DNA of 64,000 nt from Solwaraspora sp. WMMD406 (GTDB lineage Bacteria > Actinomycetota > Actinomycetes > Mycobacteriales > Micromonosporaceae). Below the pieces are notes generated by a model that was not told where the DNA came from, did no database searches, and saw only the letters and a program-made list of their open reading frames with translations. Positions within the stretch are counted from its first letter, which is position 1. Each line of letters begins with the position of its first letter. The position numbers and the translations under genes were made by a program. Positions 49,771 to 60,454 of this stretch are shown here, one piece after another. The stretch is taken from contig NZ_JARUBF010000001.1 in NCBI RefSeq assembly GCF_029626025.1, forward strand, positions 7,038,001 to 7,102,000, given 5' to 3'.

Positions 49771-50664
49771 GACCGTGTGTCAGTAGGGGTTGTTGCTGGT
49801 CAACAGGTTGAGTCGGTTGGCGCGGCGGTAGCAGATCAGAGCGCATGCCAGGTGGAGGAATCCGAGGTAGTGGGAAGCCTTGCGTTCGTAGCGGCGGACC
49901 AGCCGCCGGAACCGAGTCATCCATTCGAGGCAGCGTTCGATGACGTAGCGGTGCCGGCCCAGCCGCTTCGACGACTCGATGCCCTTGCGGGCGATCCGCG
50001 CGACGATGTTGCGTTCGCGCAGGAGGTCGCGGCATTCGGGGTAGTCGTAGCCCTTGTCGCCGTGCAGTTTGCCCGGTCGTCTACGCGGCCGGCCGACCGG
50101 TTGACGCACCGGCGTGATGCCGTCGACCATGTCCTCGAGCATCCGATGGTCGTTGAGGTTCGCGGCGGAGACGCCCACGTGCAGCGGCAACCCGCCACGG
50201 TCACCGACGGCGTGGATCTTGGAGCCGGGCTTGCCCCGGTCCACCGGGCTTGGCCCGGTCAGGTCCCCCTTTTCACCGCGCGCACGTGCATGCTGTCGAC
50301 ACTCACCCTCGACCAGTCGATCCGCCCGGCCGCGCCGAGGACATCGAGCGTCGCCCGGTGCAGGGCGGACATCACCCCGGCCTCGACCCATTCGGCGAAC
50401 CGACGGTGCGCGGTGCGCCAGTGCACCGGGAACGAGGCGGGCAGACTGCGCCACGAGCAGCCGGACTCCAACACGTACAGGATCGCCGCGAGCATGGCGC
50501 GGTCATCGGTTCGCCGCCGGCCGCCGCCCTGATGTCTTTCCGGATGCGGCGGCAGCAACGGCCGCGCGAGGTGCCACAACGCGTCGGGGCAGTACTTCTC
50601 CACGTCATCCACACCACGTCAACGAATGACCTTGAACTTCAACAACCCCAAACGACACACGGTC
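49771..50664 (-). mobile_element. IS5-family element 2 (IS427-like), TTA target duplication
   Basis: 894 bp with imperfect inverted repeats starting GACCGTGTGTC and containing GGGGTTGTTG. TTA is duplicated at 49768-49770 and 50665-50667, the TNA-type target of this group. It encodes two overlapping transposase frames on the minus strand. Confidence 0.92.
49780..50612 (-). CDS. IS5-family (IS427-type) transposase, two overlapping frames
   Basis: The first frame (50612 to 50259) reads MDDVEKYCPDALWHLARPLL ... WSRVSVDSMHVRAVKRGT and stops; the second frame, ending at 49780, continues as DLTGPSPVDRGKPGSKIHAV with the rest of the core (LHGDKGYDYPEC, YVIERCLEWMTRF). The junction is a minus-strand run AAAAGGGGG (50265-50273 on the plus strand). 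A -1 shift there gives the normal continuous protein VRAVKRGDLTGPSP. Programmed frameshifting is usual in this IS group, so this is probably functional rather than broken. The DDE residues are all present. Confidence 0.88.
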
Positions 50665-50697
50665 TTAGAGCGTGTCACCGCTTGCACGTCATGCATG

Positions 50698-53600
50698 TCG
50701 TCCCCGCCCGCGCGGGGGTCTTCCTGCGTTTCAGCCGGCACCACCACCATCTCGGCGGTCGTCCCCGCCCGCGCGGGGGTCTTCCCTCGACCCAAGGGTC
50801 GTCCATGCTGCCGCTGATGTCGTCCCCGCCCGCGCGGGGGTCTTCCCGGAGTTGGCCGGGACCCGCCGGTTGACCAGGGGTCGTCCCCGCCCGCGCGGGG
50901 GTCTTCCGTCGAGCGACGGCATCTCCGAGATCCACGTCGTGTCGTCCCCGCCCGCGCGGGGGTCTTCCGTGGACGAGCTGCTGGCCGGGGTGGATGTGAC
51001 CGTCGTCCCCGCCCGCGCGGGGGTCTTCCCCTGGCGGTGTCGTGCGCCCGCTGCAACGAATTGTCGTCCCCGCCCGCGCGGGGGTCTTCCCGTCGTGACG
51101 TCCTTCTCCTCCACCTCGCTGGAGTCGTCCCCGCCCGCGCGGGGGTCTTCCGCAGGCGCTCATCTACGCGTACGCGCTGGCCTGGTCGTCCCCGCCCGCG
51201 CGGGGGTCTTCCCGTGGTCGACGTCGGAGGGACCCAGCTCACCGAGTCGTCCCCGCCCGCGCGGGGGGTCTTCCCGCTGTCGTCGTGCTGCCCGCCGGCC
51301 TGTACCGGTCGTCCCCGCCCGCGCGGGGGTCTTCCGGTGCTCCGGCTGCGGCACCGCCTGGACGACGTGTCGTCCCCGCCCGCGCGGGGGTCTTCCTCCG
51401 TGGCCACTCTCGGCCGGCGCGTGGGTACCGTCGTCCCCGCCCGCGCGGGGGTCTTCCGGGCCCGGCCGCAGGCACGGCCGAGCCCCTCAAGTCGTCCCCG
51501 CCCGCGCGGGGGGTCTTCCCGTCGGGCTGACGGTCACCCAGTTCGCCATCCGGTCGTCCCCGCCCGCGCGGGGGTCTTCCCGACTGCCGCTCTCTCGCGT
51601 GCGCTTCGGTGGCGTCGTCCCCGCCCGCGCGGGGGTCTTCCCCTCGCTGCGAGCGGGTCCGCCGACGTGCACACGTCGTCCCCGCCCGCGCGGGGGTCTT
51701 CCCAACAAGGGCGGCGTCGGCAAGACCGGCATCACGTCGTCCCCGCCCGCGCGGGGGTCTTCCGAGCGGGCCATCGACCGAGGCCGCGACCAGTGCGTCG
51801 TCCCCGCCCGCGCGGGGGTCTTCCGGTCTCTCGGATCGAGACCGGCGACCTGTGGCCGTCGTCCCCGCCCGCGCGGGGGTCTTCCCCGGTGCCGGCGACG
51901 TTCACCCATGTCACCCGTGTCGTCCCCGCCCGCGCGGGGGTCTTCCACCGTGGAAGTGCGTCTCCGCGCCGCTCTGGAAGTCGTCCCCGCCCGCGCGGGG
52001 GTCTTCCCCGATCGTCCCGGGTGCGCTGGCGAGTATGCCGGTCGTCCCCGCCCGCGCGGGGGTCTTCCATCGGCTCTGAGGCTGTCTGAACGGGCAAAAC
52101 CGTCGTCCCCGCCCGCGCGGGGGTCTTCCCGCGCTGGGCGTCGACCCGGAGGAGCTCGGGATGTCGTCCCCGCCCGCGCGGGGGTCTTCCCCGATTCGTC
52201 ATGACGCTCATGGATGGAACGGTGTCGTCCCCGCCCGCGCGGGGGTCTTCCCGAGCAGGAGCAGATCAGCGACGTCAGCCAGGGGTCGTCCCCGCCCGCG
52301 CGGGGGTCTTCCCAGCGTCGGGTCTCCGCCCAGCTCCTTGCCCGTGTCGTCCCCGCCCGCGCGGGGGTCTTCCATGATGCTCAAAGTCGGCGCGATCCTC
52401 GTCGCCGTCGTCCCCGCCCGCGCGGGGGTCTTCCGTTCGGTAGGCCGAGGACGTGGGCGGCCAGGGCGTCGTCCCCGCCCGCGCGGGGGTCTTCCGCCAG
52501 CCAGGGCGGACGCTACCGCCAAAGGGGAGTCGTCCCCGCCCGCGCGGGGGTCTTCCGGACGCCGACACGCCTGGGCGTACGGAGAACTGGTCGTCCCCGC
52601 CCGCGCGGGGGTCTTCCGCTGGCCGCCGTGCTGGCCACCGTGATCCGGCAGTCGTCCCCGCCCGCGCGGGGGTCTTCCGGTCGAGGCGCGGCGGCGCGAG
52701 ACGGCCCGGTAGTCGTCCCCGCCCGCGCGGGGGTCTTCCCCGGTGGCGGGCCGGGTGGTGCCCGGAGTGCGGGTCGTCCCCGCCCGCGCGGGGGTCTTCC
52801 CTCGACGTCCGTCACGACCAGCAGCCCGGCCCGGTCGTCCCCGCCCGCGCGGGGGTCTTCCCGTGCACGGCGCGGTGATCGACGAGCTGCACGTGTCGTC
52901 CCCGCCCGCGCGGGGGTCTTCCACGATGCTGTCGACGACAGTGCAAACAGCATTGGTCGTCCCCGCCCGCGCGGGGGTCTTCCCACCGCACCGTACGCAC
53001 GTGCGGACGTGGTCCCGTCGTCCCCGCCCGCGCGGGGGTCTTCCCTCCTCAGTGGATTTCGTGGGATGGCCCCGCCGGTCGTCCCCGCCCGCGCGGGGGT
53101 CTTCCCGCACTCATCGCCGTCGCCTGGCCGGACGAACCCTCGTCCCCGCCCGCGCGGGGGTCTTCCCCTGGGTGACGACGCTTTTGCCGGAGCCGGTGAG
53201 TCGTCCCCGCCCGCGCGGGGGTCTTCCGGGCGGACAACCCCGATGACATCACCGATTCCGGTCGTCCCCGCCCGCGCGGGGGTCTTCCCTCCTCGGGACC
53301 GGGTTCGCCGCCGGCGCCGTCGTCGTCCCCGCCCGCGCGGGGGTCTTCCCCCCGGGGGGTGACCGTATGGCGTCGGTGTGGGTCGTCCCCGCCCGCGCGG
53401 GGGTCTTCCTGCCACCTGCACCTCTGTCGCGGTGCCAGCGACGTCGTCCCCGCCCGCGCGGGGGTCTTCCGTGTGCGTCACCCTGTCCGGCGGACCTTGA
53501 TCGGTCGTCCCCGCCCGCGCGGGGGTCTTCCGCCGCCGAGGGAGGCCAGCTTGGGTGTCTTGCGGTCGTCCCCGCCCGCGCGGGGGTCTTCCATTGGGCG

Positions 53601-54690
53601 GTCTCGATGATCAGAGCGCCGACCCGTCGTCCCCGCCCGCGCGGGGGTCTTCCCATGGCCAGGTGCGCGTCGGACAGGTGGTCGATGTCGTCCCCGCCCG
53701 CGCGGGGGTCTTCCCTGACCAGGTTCCCCGTCGCGTTCTTCTACGAGGTCGTCCCCGCCCGCGCGGGGGTCTTCCGTAGTCGAGCGGATCGGTGTGGCTG
53801 TCCCGGACGTCGTCCCCGCCCGCGCGGGGGTCTTCCTCTGCATCGGCATGCCGCCATCGGGCACCGGATGTCGTCCCCGCCCGCGCGGGGGTCTTCCCAC
53901 CTTGAACGTGATGTCCTGCCGGATGCCGACGTCGTCCCCGCCCGCGCGGGGGTCTTCCCAGCGCCCAGCCGACGATCACCATGCCGCCGAGGTCGTCCCC
54001 GCCCGCGCGGGGGTCTTCCGGGAGACGCATGCCTGATCTGCTTGCCGGGTCGGTCGTCCCCGCCCGCGCGGGGGTCTTCCCACCTTGAACGTGATGTCCT
54101 GCCGGATGCCGACGTCGTCCCCGCCCGCGCGGGGGTCTTCCCAGCGCCCAGCCGACGATCACCATGCCGCCGAGGTCGTCCCCGCCCGCGCGGGGGTCTT
54201 CCGGGTTCCCGATGGCGTCGAGCATCGCGGCGACGGTCGTCCCCGCCCGCGCGGGGGTCTTCCTCATGAATGACCACCGGCTCGCGGACTGCAGAAGTCG
54301 TCCCCGCACGCGCGGGGGTCTTCCCTGGGCCAGGACCTGGGAGAACTGGATGCTGCGGTCGTCCCCGCCCGCGCGGCGGTCTTCCGCCGGTCGTGGACCT
54401 GCTCTACTCCGGTGGGGCGTCGTCCCCGCCCGCGCGGGGGTCTTCCGGCGGGATCGTCGAGGGGATCATGGTGGTTCCCGTCGTCCCCGCCCGCGCGGGG
54501 GTCTTCCGCTCAGCGCGCGAGCGGCCTCAGGCGCGTTGTCGTCGTCCCCGCCCGCGCGGGGGTCTTCCTCGTGGCCGGGCTGTCTGGGTAGCCGGCTTGC
54601 CGTCGTCCCCGCCCGCGCGGGGGTCTTCCGGCGTCGGTGATACCGGCTTCGTTGGCGATGTTGTCGTCCCCGCCCGCGCGGGGGTCTTCC
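50698..54690 (+). CRISPR. CRISPR array II-B, segment 2 (system 2), about 66 repeats
   Basis: Forward system 2 repeats from 50698 to 54663, exactly 65 periods of 61 nt. Repeats are very uniform; a one-base-longer variant occurs near 51247 and 51490, and changes near 54301 (CACGCG) and 54361 (GGCGGTC). Spacers 53898-53930 and 53959-53991 recur at 54081-54113 and 54142-54174, a three-unit tandem duplication. The final spacer is split by the IS21 element at 54716. Confidence 0.98.
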
Positions 54691-54778
54691 CCTAGTGAAC
54701 CGGGTCAACCAGGTCTGTCGTCGCTTCCTGAAAACTGACCCACCAGGAGTCTCCGAAAACTGACCCATCCTGCTGTAT

Positions 54779-56050
54779 GTGAGGAGGGTGCTGAAAGTGG
54801 AGGACTGGGCTGAAATACGCCGGTTGCATCGTGCGGAGGGCGTACCCATCAGGGAGATCGCCCGCCGGCTGGGAGTGGCCCGCAACACGGTCCGGGCGGC
54901 GTTGGCCAGCGACCGGCCGCCGAAGTACGAACGTGAGCCACGAGGCTCGGTCGTCGACCCCTACGAGCCACGGATCAGGGCGTTGCTGACCGAGTGGCCA
55001 CGGATGCCCGGGCCGGTGATCGCCGAGCGGATCAAGTGGCCCTACTCGATGCCGCCGTTACGCAGACGGCTGGCGGTGATCCGGCCGGAGTACGTCGGTG
55101 TGGACCCGGTCGACCGGACCGTCTACGAGCCGGGCGAGATCGCCCAGTGCGACCTGTGGTTTCCCGACACCGCGATCCCGGTCGCGGCGGGCCAGTCACG
55201 CACGAAGCTACCGGTGCTGGTCATCACCCTGGGGTTCTCCCGGTTCATGACCGCCGTGATGATCCCGTCCCGGCAGGCCGGCGACATCCTGTCCGGGATG
55301 TGGCGGCTGATCTCGCAGCTGCGGCGGGTGCCGAAAACCCTGGTGTGGGACCGGGAATCCGCGATCGGCGGGACCGGACGGGTCTCGGCGCCGGCGGCGG
55401 CGTTCGCCGGAACCCTGGCCACGCGCATCCGGCTGGCTCCCCGCCGCGATCCGGAGTTCAAAGGCATGGTCGAACGCACCAACGGATTCCTGGAGACCTC
55501 GTTCATGCCCGGCCGGCTGTTCACCTCACCCGCCGATTTCAACACCCAGCTCGACGACTGGCTGGCCGGGGCCAACGCCCGCACCGTCCGCTCGGTCCAG
55601 GGCCGCCCGGTGGACCTGCTGGCCACCGACTACCTGTCGATGATCCCGCTGCCGCCGGTGCAACCCCCGACCGGGCTGACCAACCGCGTCCGGCTCGGAC
55701 GTGACTACTACGTCCGCGTCGACACCGTCGACTACTCCGTCGACCCGCGCTCGATCGGCCGCCTCGTCGACGTGAACGCCTCACTGGACACCGTGACGGT
55801 GTCCTGCGACGGCCAGGCCGTCGCCCACCACGACCGGTCCTGGGCCAGACACGGCCTCGTCACCGACCCGGTCCACAAGGACACCGCGCAACGCCTGCGT
55901 CAGGCCTTCACCGAGGAACGCCACCGCCGCCAGGTGTCCGTGCGCCACCACAGCGACGGTCACACCGTCGCGCTGCGGGCGCTACCGGACTACGACGCCC
56001 TGTTCGGCGTCGACTTCACCAACCTCACGACGAAAGCGAGCCACCAGTGA
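54779..56050 (+). CDS. istA: IstA transposase, IS21-family copy 2
   Basis: 423 residues, identical to the copy 1 protein. HTH (IREIARRLGVARNTV) at the N-terminus and a DDE core with AQCDLWF, VWDRESAIGG and MVERTNGFLE. GTG start at 54779; the GTG three codons later (VLKVEDWAEI) has a well-placed GAGGAGG. It overlaps istB by four bases. Confidence 0.95.
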   Translation: MRRVLKVEDWAEIRRLHRAEGVPIREIARRLGVARNTVRAALASDRPPKYEREPRGSVVDPYEPRIRALLTEWPRMPGPVIAERIKWPYSMPPLRRRLAVIRPEYVGVDPVDRTVYEPGEIAQCDLWFPDTAIPVAAGQSRTKLPVLVITLGFSRFMTAVMIPSRQAGDILSGMWRLISQLRRVPKTLVWDRESAIGGTGRVSAPAAAFAGTLATRIRLAPRRDPEFKGMVERTNGFLETSFMPGRLFTSPADFNTQLDDWLAGANARTVRSVQGRPVDLLATDYLSMIPLPPVQPPTGLTNRVRLGRDYYVRVDTVDYSVDPRSIGRLVDVNASLDTVTVSCDGQAVAHHDRSWARHGLVTDPVHKDTAQRLRQAFTEERHRRQVSVRHHSDGHTVALRALPDYDALFGVDFTNLTTKASHQ

Positions 56051-56856
56051 CCACCACCACGCCACCACGGACCAGCACACCCAGGGACGGGATGCCGTCG
56101 ATGATCTCCTACCTGACCAGAGTGCTGAAGACACCCACCATCGGCGCCGTCTGGGAGGAACTGGCCGAACAGGCCCGGGACCAGAACTGGTCCCACGAGG
56201 AGTACCTGGCCGCCCTGCTGCAACGTCAGGTCGCCGACCGGGAGTCCAAAGGCACCACGATGCGGGTCCGCACCGCCCACTTCCCCCAGGTCAAAACCCT
56301 GGAAGACTTCAACCTCGACCACCTGCCGTCGCTCCGCCGCGACGTCCTGGCCCACCTGGCCACCAGCACGTTCGTCCCCAAGGCGGAGAACGTGATCCTG
56401 CTGGGTCCACCCGGACTCGGCAAGACACACCTGGCGATCGGACTCGGCGTCAAAGCCTGCCAGGCCGGCTACTCGGTCCTGTTCGACACCGCCAGCAACT
56501 GGATCGCCCGCATCGCCGCCGCCCACCAACAGAACCGTCTGGAAGCAGAGCTGAAGAAGATCCGCCGCTACCGGCTGATCATCATCGACGAGGTCGGGTA
56601 CATCCCGTTCGACCAGGACGCCGCGAACCTGTTCTTCCAGCTGATCGCCTCACGCTACGAGGTCGGCTCGGTCATGGTCACCTCGAACCTGCCCTTCGGC
56701 CGCTGGGGCGAGACGTTCTCCGACGACGTCGTGGCCGCCGCGATGATCGACCGCCTCGTCCACCACGCCGAGGTCCTCACCCTCACCGGCGACTCCTACC
56801 GCACCCGCCAACGCCGCGAGCTCCTCGCCAAGGAAAACCGCACCAGCCGCGACTGA
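56047..56856 (+). CDS. istB: IstB ATPase, IS21-family copy 2
   Basis: 269 residues, identical to copy 1. Walker A GPPGLGKT and Walker B IIIDEVGYIP are intact. GTG start within the GTGA that overlaps the istA stop. With its istA this should be an active pair able to move either copy. Confidence 0.95.
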   Translation: MTTTTPPRTSTPRDGMPSMISYLTRVLKTPTIGAVWEELAEQARDQNWSHEEYLAALLQRQVADRESKGTTMRVRTAHFPQVKTLEDFNLDHLPSLRRDVLAHLATSTFVPKAENVILLGPPGLGKTHLAIGLGVKACQAGYSVLFDTASNWIARIAAAHQQNRLEAELKKIRRYRLIIIDEVGYIPFDQDAANLFFQLIASRYEVGSVMVTSNLPFGRWGETFSDDVVAAAMIDRLVHHAEVLTLTGDSYRTRQRRELLAKENRTSRD

Positions 56857-56933
56857 CTGACCAACCACGGGTCAAAATTCGAAGACTCATGCAGGGTTCA
56901 GATTGCCGGAGCGTTGACACAGGTCATTGACCG

Positions 56934-59714
56934 GTCGTCCCCGCCCGCGCGGGGGTCTTCCCCGGTCGCCGAGCTGGCCGGCGGGAAGATCTACGTCGTC
57001 CCCGCCCGCGCGGGGGTCTTCCGCGGGTGAGCGACCCGCCCAACCTAAGGAGACCGTCGTCCCCGCCCGCGCGGGGGTCTTCCGCGGCTGCGGACGATCG
57101 TGATGACGACGAACGACAGGTCGTCCCCGCCCGCGCGGGGTTCTTCCCCTGCGGTACGTGGTTCGGTCGCCGGACTACGAGTCGTCCCCGCCCGCGCGGG
57201 GGTCTTCCGCACCCGAGCTTCCCGCGCCCGTTCGACGTGCTGTCGTCCCCGCCCGCGCGGGGGTCTTCCGTAGTCGGCGGCGGCGATGCCTGCGGCTTCG
57301 ATGTCGTCCCCGCCCGCGCGGGGGTCTTCCCGCCCACCGGGACGAACTGTCCGCCCAGGAACGGTCGTCCCCGCCCGCGCGGGGGTCTTCCGCGCGAGCT
57401 GACCCCGAACCCCCTCGCGAAGCGGTCGTCCCCGCCCGCGCGGGGGTCTTCCTACAGCGTCCATTTCCAGGCTGTTGGGGGTCGACGTCGTCCCCGCCCG
57501 CGCGGGGGGTCTTCCGGAGGCCGCAGCATGACCGCCGACATCCGGCACGTCGTCCCCGCCCGCGCGGGGGTCTTCCTGTGTGCCGGCATGATCCGTTCGG
57601 TCGCCTCGGGTCGTCCCCGCCCGCGCGGGGGTCTTCCCCCGGTCTCGTCGTCGATGTCGACCACCGGCAAGTCGTCCCGCCCGCGCGGGGGTCTTCCCGC
57701 CGCGTCCAGGGCTTCGGCGGCGTGCCGGGCGTCGTCCCCGCCCGCGCGGGGTCTTCCCAGCTCGAACAGCAGGAGGCCCCGCCGGCCGCCGTCGTCCCCG
57801 CCCGCGCGGGGTCTTCCGGCCACCGGGGTGCACCTGCAGATCGGCACCCAGTCGTCCCCGCCCGCGCGGGGTCTTCCGCCCTCATCGGCGTACACCCAGT
57901 CCTCGTTGTCGTCGTCCCCGCCCGCGCGGGGGTCTTCCCGCCTCACCATTCCGGGCGTCCGCCACACTCGCGTCGTCCCCGCCCGCGCGGGGGTCTTCCG
58001 CGGCCGGCCTGCTCGTTCGAGCCGGGCTGTCGGTCGTCCCCGCCCGCGCGGGGGTCTTCCGCGGGCCGAGAATGCGATTTCGGCCCCCGGCGAGTCGTCC
58101 CCGCCCGCGCGGGGGTCTTCCGTGGTGCAGCGGCACCCTGGCCTTGTTGGCGAGGTCGTCCCCGCACGCGCGGGGTCTTCCGACGCGGCCGCTCAGCGGT
58201 GAGGCCCGGTCGACGCTGACGTCGTCCCCGCCCGTGCGGGGGTCTTCCCTTCGGTGGCACGGACGGCAACAGGTCGATCCGGTCGTCCCCGCCCGCGCGG
58301 GGGTCTTCCCCAGGCCGACCGGCTGTGGCACGACCGGCGGACGTCGTCCCCGCCCGCGCGGGGGTCTTCCTCCTGCAAGGAGCTGCCGGCCGGTATGCCG
58401 GTGGTCGTCCCCGCCCGCGCGGGGGTCTTCCGCAGTATCCGACCGCCACGCCGGCCCGGACCGGGTCGTCCCAGCCCGCGCGGGGGTCTTCCCACCTCTT
58501 GTTCGGCCTGGCGCTGCCCGTAGCCGTCGTCCCCGCCCCCGCGGGGGTCTTCCTTCATGCAGGTCAGAGCGGGTGCCACCCGCCCGGTCGTCCCCGCCCG
58601 CGCGGGGGTCTTCCTTCGTTGCGCAGCCGTGGCCAGTCCTGATCGAGGTCGTCCCCGCCCGCGCGGGGGTCTTCCCGCAGTGTGAGCGTCGCCCGGATCC
58701 GGTGTGCGGTCGTCCCCGCCCGCGCGGGGGTCTTCCTCCGCAAGGACGAGGAGTTCAACGCATGCCTCGGTCGTCCCCGCCCGCGCGGGGGTCTTCCGGA
58801 CGTCGTCTGAGTGCGCTTGATGACTCCGTGGTCGTCCCCGCCCGCGCGGGGGTCTTCCGCGCCAGGGCGCGTTGGGCAACCTGCTGGAGTAGTCGTCCCC
58901 GCCCGCGCGGGGGTCTTCCACTGGTTGCGTACGCGCTCGATCCGGGCGAGGCGTCGTCCCCGCCCGCGCGGGGGTCTTCCGCCCATCACGGTTGCGGTCA
59001 CCGCCAGGGTGTCGTCGTCCCCGCCCGCGCGGGGGTCTTCCGCATGGCGCCGACGACCTGGACGCCAATGTCGGGTCGTCCCCGCCCGCGCGGGGGTCTT
59101 CCGTACACGGTCAACACCGAGACCGGGCTGCGCGAGTCGTCCCCGCCCGCGCGGGGGTCTTCCCGCAGTTGGTGTGGGACCGGGTGTCAACGCTCCCGGT
59201 CGCGTGTCGTCCCCGCCCGCGCGGGGGTCTTCCGCAGACCGCCGTCGCCGAACTCGCCGCCATGTCGTCGTCCCCGCCCGCGCGGGGGTCTTCCCGCCTA
59301 CAGCTAGGCGGTGCCGGCCGACCAGTCCTGGTTGGTGTCGTCCCCGCACGCGCGGGGGTCTTCCGTGGAGATCCGGCTCTGGGCGATGCAGACCGGCGTC
59401 GTTCCCGCCCGCGCAGGGGTCTTCCGCCGCTGGACCGGATCTACGACGCCTGCCAGCGGTCGTCCCCGCCCGCGCGGGGGGTCTTCCCCACAAGGCGGCG
59501 ACCCGCACGATCCGGGACGTCGTCCCCGCCCGCGCGGGGGTCTTCCACGCCGCGGTCGTCGTCGCGGTGGAGCTCGTGGGTCGTCCCCGCCCGCGCGGGG
59601 GTCTTCCGCTGTTTCGTCGACGATCGGGCCGACTGTCGGCGGCCAGTGGATTCCAGTCCGCCGTTGACACAACGCGGTGTGGGGTACCGGTCGCCCCCGC
59701 CCGAGCAAGCCTTC
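56934..59714 (+). CRISPR. CRISPR array II-B, segment 3 (system 2), about 44 repeats plus degenerate end
   Basis: Forward system 2 repeats from 56934 to 59580. Two spacers are 42 nt instead of 33 (59164-59205 and 59295-59336). Repeats drift more here than elsewhere: GGGGTTCTTCC near 57138, several 27-nt repeats at 57730-57880, CACGCG for CCCGCG near 58160 and 59345, GTCGTTCCC near 59398. After the last good repeat (59580-59607), a 33-nt spacer and about 50 nt of other sequence, a degenerate repeat GTCGCCCCCGCCCGAG...CTTC occupies 59690-59714 as the distal terminus. Confidence 0.97.
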
Positions 59715-59735
59715 TGTCAACGGCTAGCTGAATTG
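59641..59735. mobile_element. IS21-like termini flanking the degenerate end of array II-B
   Basis: TTCCAGTCCGCCGTTGACAC at 59651-59670 is identical to 7161-7180 at the end of array A. TGTCAACGGC appears again in the opposite orientation at 59715, directly after the degenerate repeat. Neither is attached to a transposase. They look like remains of IS21-type ends. The evidence is sequence similarity only. Confidence 0.4.
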
Positions 59736-59767
59736 GCGGTGGTGCGGGGTGGCGGTGATGATCGTCA

Positions 59768-60417
59768 TCACGGGCGGTGCAGGACGCAGACGACCTTGCC
59801 GAGGATCGTGGCGTGGTCGCCGGGCAGCACCGGGTAGCGCGGGTTGCGGGGGACGAGTTCGGTGCGGCCGCCGCGGGTTCGGAACTGCTTGACAGTGGCT
59901 TCCCCGTCGAGCATGGCGGCGACGATGTCGCCGTTGTCGGCGACCGTCTGCTGCCGTACCACGATGATGTCGCCGTCGGTGATGCCCGCTTCGGTCATGG
60001 AGCCACCTCGTACCCGCAGCGCGAACACCGTGCCTCGGCCGACCAGTTCGGCAGGCAGGGACAGCACTTCCTCGACATGCTCCTCGGCGAGGACCGGCGT
60101 GCCGGCGGCGATGGCTCCCAGCAGGGGCACAGCGGTTCCGCACGGGGCTTCCGAATCCACTGACGGGTCGTCACCGACCAGGGGCGGGCGTCGACCGCTC
60201 GCGGCCCGCCAGGAGCCCGCCGGATCATGCCGTGGTACTCGAGGGCCTTCAGGTGATGCGCCACCGACGAGGGAGAGCCGAGACCGACGACCACACCGAT
60301 CTCCCGCACCGTCGGCGGGTAGCCATGTCGCTGAACCCAGTTGCGGATCACGTCAAGAATCTGCCGCTGGCGGGAAGTCAACGACCCTGGATCGGGTGGC
60401 ATCTCAGAAGCGGTCAC
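59768..60417 (-). pseudogene. lexA: LexA-type SOS repressor, split by a one-base frameshift
   Basis: The first frame from ATG 60417 encodes the winged-helix DNA-binding domain: [39 protein letters not shown] and [21 protein letters not shown]. The second frame carries the S24 peptidase domain: cleavage site Ala-Gly in AIAAGTP, Ser in GGSMTEAG, Lys in ATVKQFRT, ending at 59768. Near 60183-60190 the minus strand CGCCCCTGG lacks one base relative to the expected [15 protein letters not shown]. Either a real frameshift or an error in a C-run. The C-terminal half alone (GTG start, 130 residues) would lack DNA binding. As one protein it would be about 216 residues, normal for LexA. Confidence 0.82.
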
Positions 60418-60438
60418 CCGAGGACGATACCGCAGATT

Positions 60439-60454
60439 TAGAACAAGCGTACTA
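60439..60454 (-). promoter_or_regulatory. SOS-box-like palindrome upstream of lexA
   Basis: TAGAACAAGCGTACTA is palindromic except for one base pair and resembles the actinobacterial LexA box GAAC-N4-GTTC with one mismatch. It lies 21 bp upstream of the lexA start, where autoregulation would be expected. Confidence 0.5.

Larger units (their letters stand above)
54716..56919 (+). mobile_element. IS21-family element, copy 2 (2204 bp), inserted in a spacer
   Basis: Same length, ends and encoded proteins as copy 1 at 24706-26909, opposite orientation. CAGGTC is duplicated at 54710-54715 and 56920-56925. Removing the element and one CAGGTC restores a single 33-nt spacer between two intact repeats. 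Confidence 0.95.

Noticed and set aside
50259-50454. Calling the second IS5 transposase a pseudogene
   Set aside because: The two frames meet at an A/G run and this IS group normally uses programmed frameshifting; catalytic residues are complete.
50672-54640. Frames of 150-510 codons through array II-B
   Set aside because: Same cause: translated CRISPR repeats (SSPPARGSS).
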